Positions 62,315 through 64,000 of a DNA stretch of 64,000 bases are shown here, piece by piece (the stretch's first letter is position 1; each line of letters opens with the position of its first letter). A program made the translations under genes and the position numbers. A model generated the notes under the pieces. That model made no database searches and was not told the DNA's origin. It worked only from the letters and a program-made list of their open reading frames with translations. Origin of the DNA: Pseudomonadota bacterium (GTDB taxonomy: Bacteria > Pseudomonadota > Gammaproteobacteria > Steroidobacterales > Steroidobacteraceae). The DNA lies in assembly GCA_018241445.1 (NCBI GenBank), contig JAFEDT010000001.1, forward strand, positions 124,001-188,000, in the 5' to 3' direction.

Positions 62315-64000
62315 TTACGGATTGCCCGGAGTCCGCGGCAGGCCGGCGGGCTTGAAGCGCCGCAGACCGAAGAGCTTGCGCACATCCGGGCTGCCGTTGC
62401 CGTAGATGTAGTCATAGTTCGCGCTGGGCTGGCCGCCATTCCAGTAGCCATCGTTGCCGGGAATACCCCGGTGGAAGAACTGCAGCGGCTCCGGCGCGTC
62501 GACTCCACCGGTCAGGGTCTGGAGCGCAGCCCGAGCATAGATGAAGTAGTTGGCATTGCCGATGCGGTGACGCTTGCCGAGCTGCTGCTCGAACAGCGCC
62601 AGCGCACCAACGAACTCCGGCGAGGAAACGGAGGTGCCGATCACGCCGTAGTAGCCGCCGCCGAGGCCGACACCATATGCCACCACTGCGGCGCTGTCGT
62701 CGTTACCGCAGCTCGACGCCAGGCCTAACGGGCAGCCACCGACCTGCATACCCACGTCCGGCACCGTGCGCCAGTGATTGGAGCCGGTGTTGGCCAGGTA
62801 CTGGTACAGCGGCTTGCCGAACACCGAGCTGATACCGCCGCCAGCACCCCAGACCCCCCCGGAAACGTCCTGGCCGAGTCCAAAGGGATCGTAGGGGACC
62901 TCCGGGTCGGCAAAGGCGCTCTCGCGGACATAGGTGGAGTCGAGGCTGCCCGCCGTGTTGACCGTTATCAGGTTGCCGCCGCCAACCGCTGTTACAGCCG
63001 GATCGGAGGCCGGCGTGCTGACCCCGGGCACGAAGGTCGGGCTGGCGCCTGGCGTACCGTAGTCGGGCGTCGGGCATATCAGGCCACCCTGGTCGCCGGA
63101 GCTGGCCACGAAGGTAATCCCCTGCGCATTGCCCTGGGCAAAGATCTCATGGTACTGCTGCAGGATATAGGTGTAGTCCGTGCCACCGTTATAGGCCGCC
63201 GTGTACTCGAGCTCGCAGCCGCCGAACGACGAGTTCACGATGTCGTAGGTGTTGTTGTCTACGATGTACGTGTAGCCGTCCATGATGTGGGCGTCGGACA
63301 GGTCCGGGATGCTGACCAGCGTGACGTTGGCGCCGGGAGCGCCCCCGAGCACCTGTTGCACGTCGAGGCTGGCCTCGAAGGATCCGCCGCCATTTTCGAC
63401 ACCGCCTCCATCCACCAGCACGGTCGTCACCGACGGGGCCGGCAGGCCGGTGATGTCCGTGAACTTCTCGTGATTGAAAGCCGCCGGCACGTCGTCGGGG
63501 AAGATCAGGTCCGCCATCAGCACCGCCACGTTCACACCCGTGCCGTCCACCTTGTGACTGTAGGCCGGATAGTCATACGCCTGCTTCAGGTCGTCGAACC
63601 AGTAGGGCCCCGTCGGACCGTAGCGGTTGTCCACGGACATCTCGGCAACATGCCCGGTCACACGCATGTGCGGGCGGTGTTCCGGCAGGCGTTCAAGCCC
63701 GATGACCTGCGCGTTGAGCGCAGCCAGCTCGCTCGGCAGCTGCGGCGTGCCCCGGGCGACAAAGTGCTGATGCCCGTTCACGGTACGCTTGTCGAGGCCG
63801 ACCCTGAAGGCATTGGCGACAGAGGCAGCGGGACCGCGCACGCGCATGCCGTGGGCATCGCTGCGGACGATCGTGAAGCCATGGGAGACAAGCGCCGAGC
63901 GGGCGGACTCGAGGTCGGCCACCGTGGGACTGAAGCGCTGCCGGAACTGCTCGGGTGTCAGCCATTTCTGATAGTTGGGCGACTTCGAGTCATGCAGATC
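62315..64000 (-). CDS. S53 sedolisin-type serine protease (5' end outside window)
   Basis: 561 residues visible; the beginning lies beyond 64000. The first visible residues LHDSKSPNYQKWLTPEQF are the pro-kumamolisin activation domain hallmark, so only the signal peptide and first part of the propeptide are missing. Catalytic Glu and Asp lie at visible residues 209 and 213 in GGSFEASLDVQQ, oxyanion Asp at 303 (ASSGDQGG) and the Ser at 457 in GTSVSSPEF; all four key positions are present. A secreted, usually acid-active endopeptidase. The C-terminal Asn/Gly-rich stretch (IPGNDGYWNGGQP) corresponds to the usual calcium-binding end. Confidence 0.92.
   Translation of the reverse strand, partial: DLHDSKSPNYQKWLTPEQFRQRFSPTVADLESARSALVSHGFTIVRSDAHGMRVRGPAASVANAFRVGLDKRTVNGHQHFVARGTPQLPSELAALNAQVIGLERLPEHRPHMRVTGHVAEMSVDNRYGPTGPYWFDDLKQAYDYPAYSHKVDGTGVNVAVLMADLIFPDDVPAAFNHEKFTDITGLPAPSVTTVLVDGGGVENGGGSFEASLDVQQVLGGAPGANVTLVSIPDLSDAHIMDGYTYIVDNNTYDIVNSSFGGCELEYTAAYNGGTDYTYILQQYHEIFAQGNAQGITFVASSGDQGGLICPTPDYGTPGASPTFVPGVSTPASDPAVTAVGGGNLITVNTAGSLDSTYVRESAFADPEVPYDPFGLGQDVSGGVWGAGGGISSVFGKPLYQYLANTGSNHWRTVPDVGMQVGGCPLGLASSCGNDDSAAVVAYGVGLGGGYYGVIGTSVSSPEFVGALALFEQQLGKRHRIGNANYFIYARAALQTLTGGVDAPEPLQFFHRGIPGNDGYWNGGQPSANYDYIYGNGSPDVRKLFGLRRFKPAGLPRTPGNP

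Noticed and set aside
1..64000. CRISPR arrays, insertion sequences, tRNA or rRNA genes, prophage
   Set aside because: I read for regular direct repeats, transposase motifs and tRNA-like cloverleaf patterns and saw none; a dedicated scan could still find a weak tRNA.

Overview
The window is very GC-rich and densely coded. It reads as a chromosome segment of an aerobic, probably soil or freshwater, gammaproteobacterium. Three large TonB-dependent receptors, NodT/RND efflux genes, a TPR-sulfotransferase and many Tat-exported enzymes would fit a Steroidobacter/Nevskia/Xanthomonadales-type genome, but that placement is inference from gene content only. I saw no rRNA, tRNA, CRISPR array, insertion sequence or prophage. 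No gene-free stretch exceeds about 300 bases; the longest are 6807-7089, 16619-16845 and 29056-29256.

Layout. (1) 1-13170 is a divergent locus of exported proteins read outward from 6807-7089. Leftward: a monohaem-type protein, a CxxCH/LamG lipoprotein, a Tat-exported DUF1501-like protein, a TlpA-like redoxin, an unknown secreted protein and a gene cut by the window edge. Rightward: a hydrazine-synthase-alpha-like (HzsA-like) lipoprotein, two outer-membrane beta-barrel proteins, a second TlpA-like redoxin, a DUF4266 lipoprotein and a DUF3570 protein. Nearly every product is secreted, lipidated or outer-membrane, and several carry c-haem motifs; this is the strongest candidate for an undescribed system. 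(2) 13314-29055 holds housekeeping and accessory genes: SYLF lipid-binding protein, MATE pump, DUF2252, TPR-sulfotransferase, TonB receptor, Fsr-type MFS pump, WbuC-like cupin, PEP-mutase-family enzyme, GH17 protein, AsmA-like DUF748 protein and a small His/Asp-tailed secreted protein. (3) 29257-34121 holds an orphan OmpR-type regulator, a YncE-like propeller and a TonB receptor. (4) 34256-39910 is a tripartite heavy-metal-type RND efflux operon (NodT-like, adaptor, CusA-like pump).

(5) 39990-53145 is a sugar-acid island on the minus strand: TonB receptor, two Tat-exported mannonate-dehydratase-fold proteins interleaved with two beta-propeller proteins, then kdgD, alpha-ketoglutarate semialdehyde dehydrogenase, gudP and gudD. 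The last four make a complete D-glucarate to alpha-ketoglutarate route. A LysR gene faces the receptor across an AT-rich control region with a perfect 12-bp palindrome. (6) 54196-61424 is an N-methyl-amine/amino-acid island: a Tat-exported sarcosine-oxidase-like flavoenzyme, a PPOX-fold protein, a broken M20 peptidase gene, a dimethylglycine-dehydrogenase-like FAD/GcvT fusion and an APC permease. (7) 61503-64000 holds a two-gene nucleotidyltransferase module, including a 55-codon gene, and a sedolisin (S53) protease running off the right edge.
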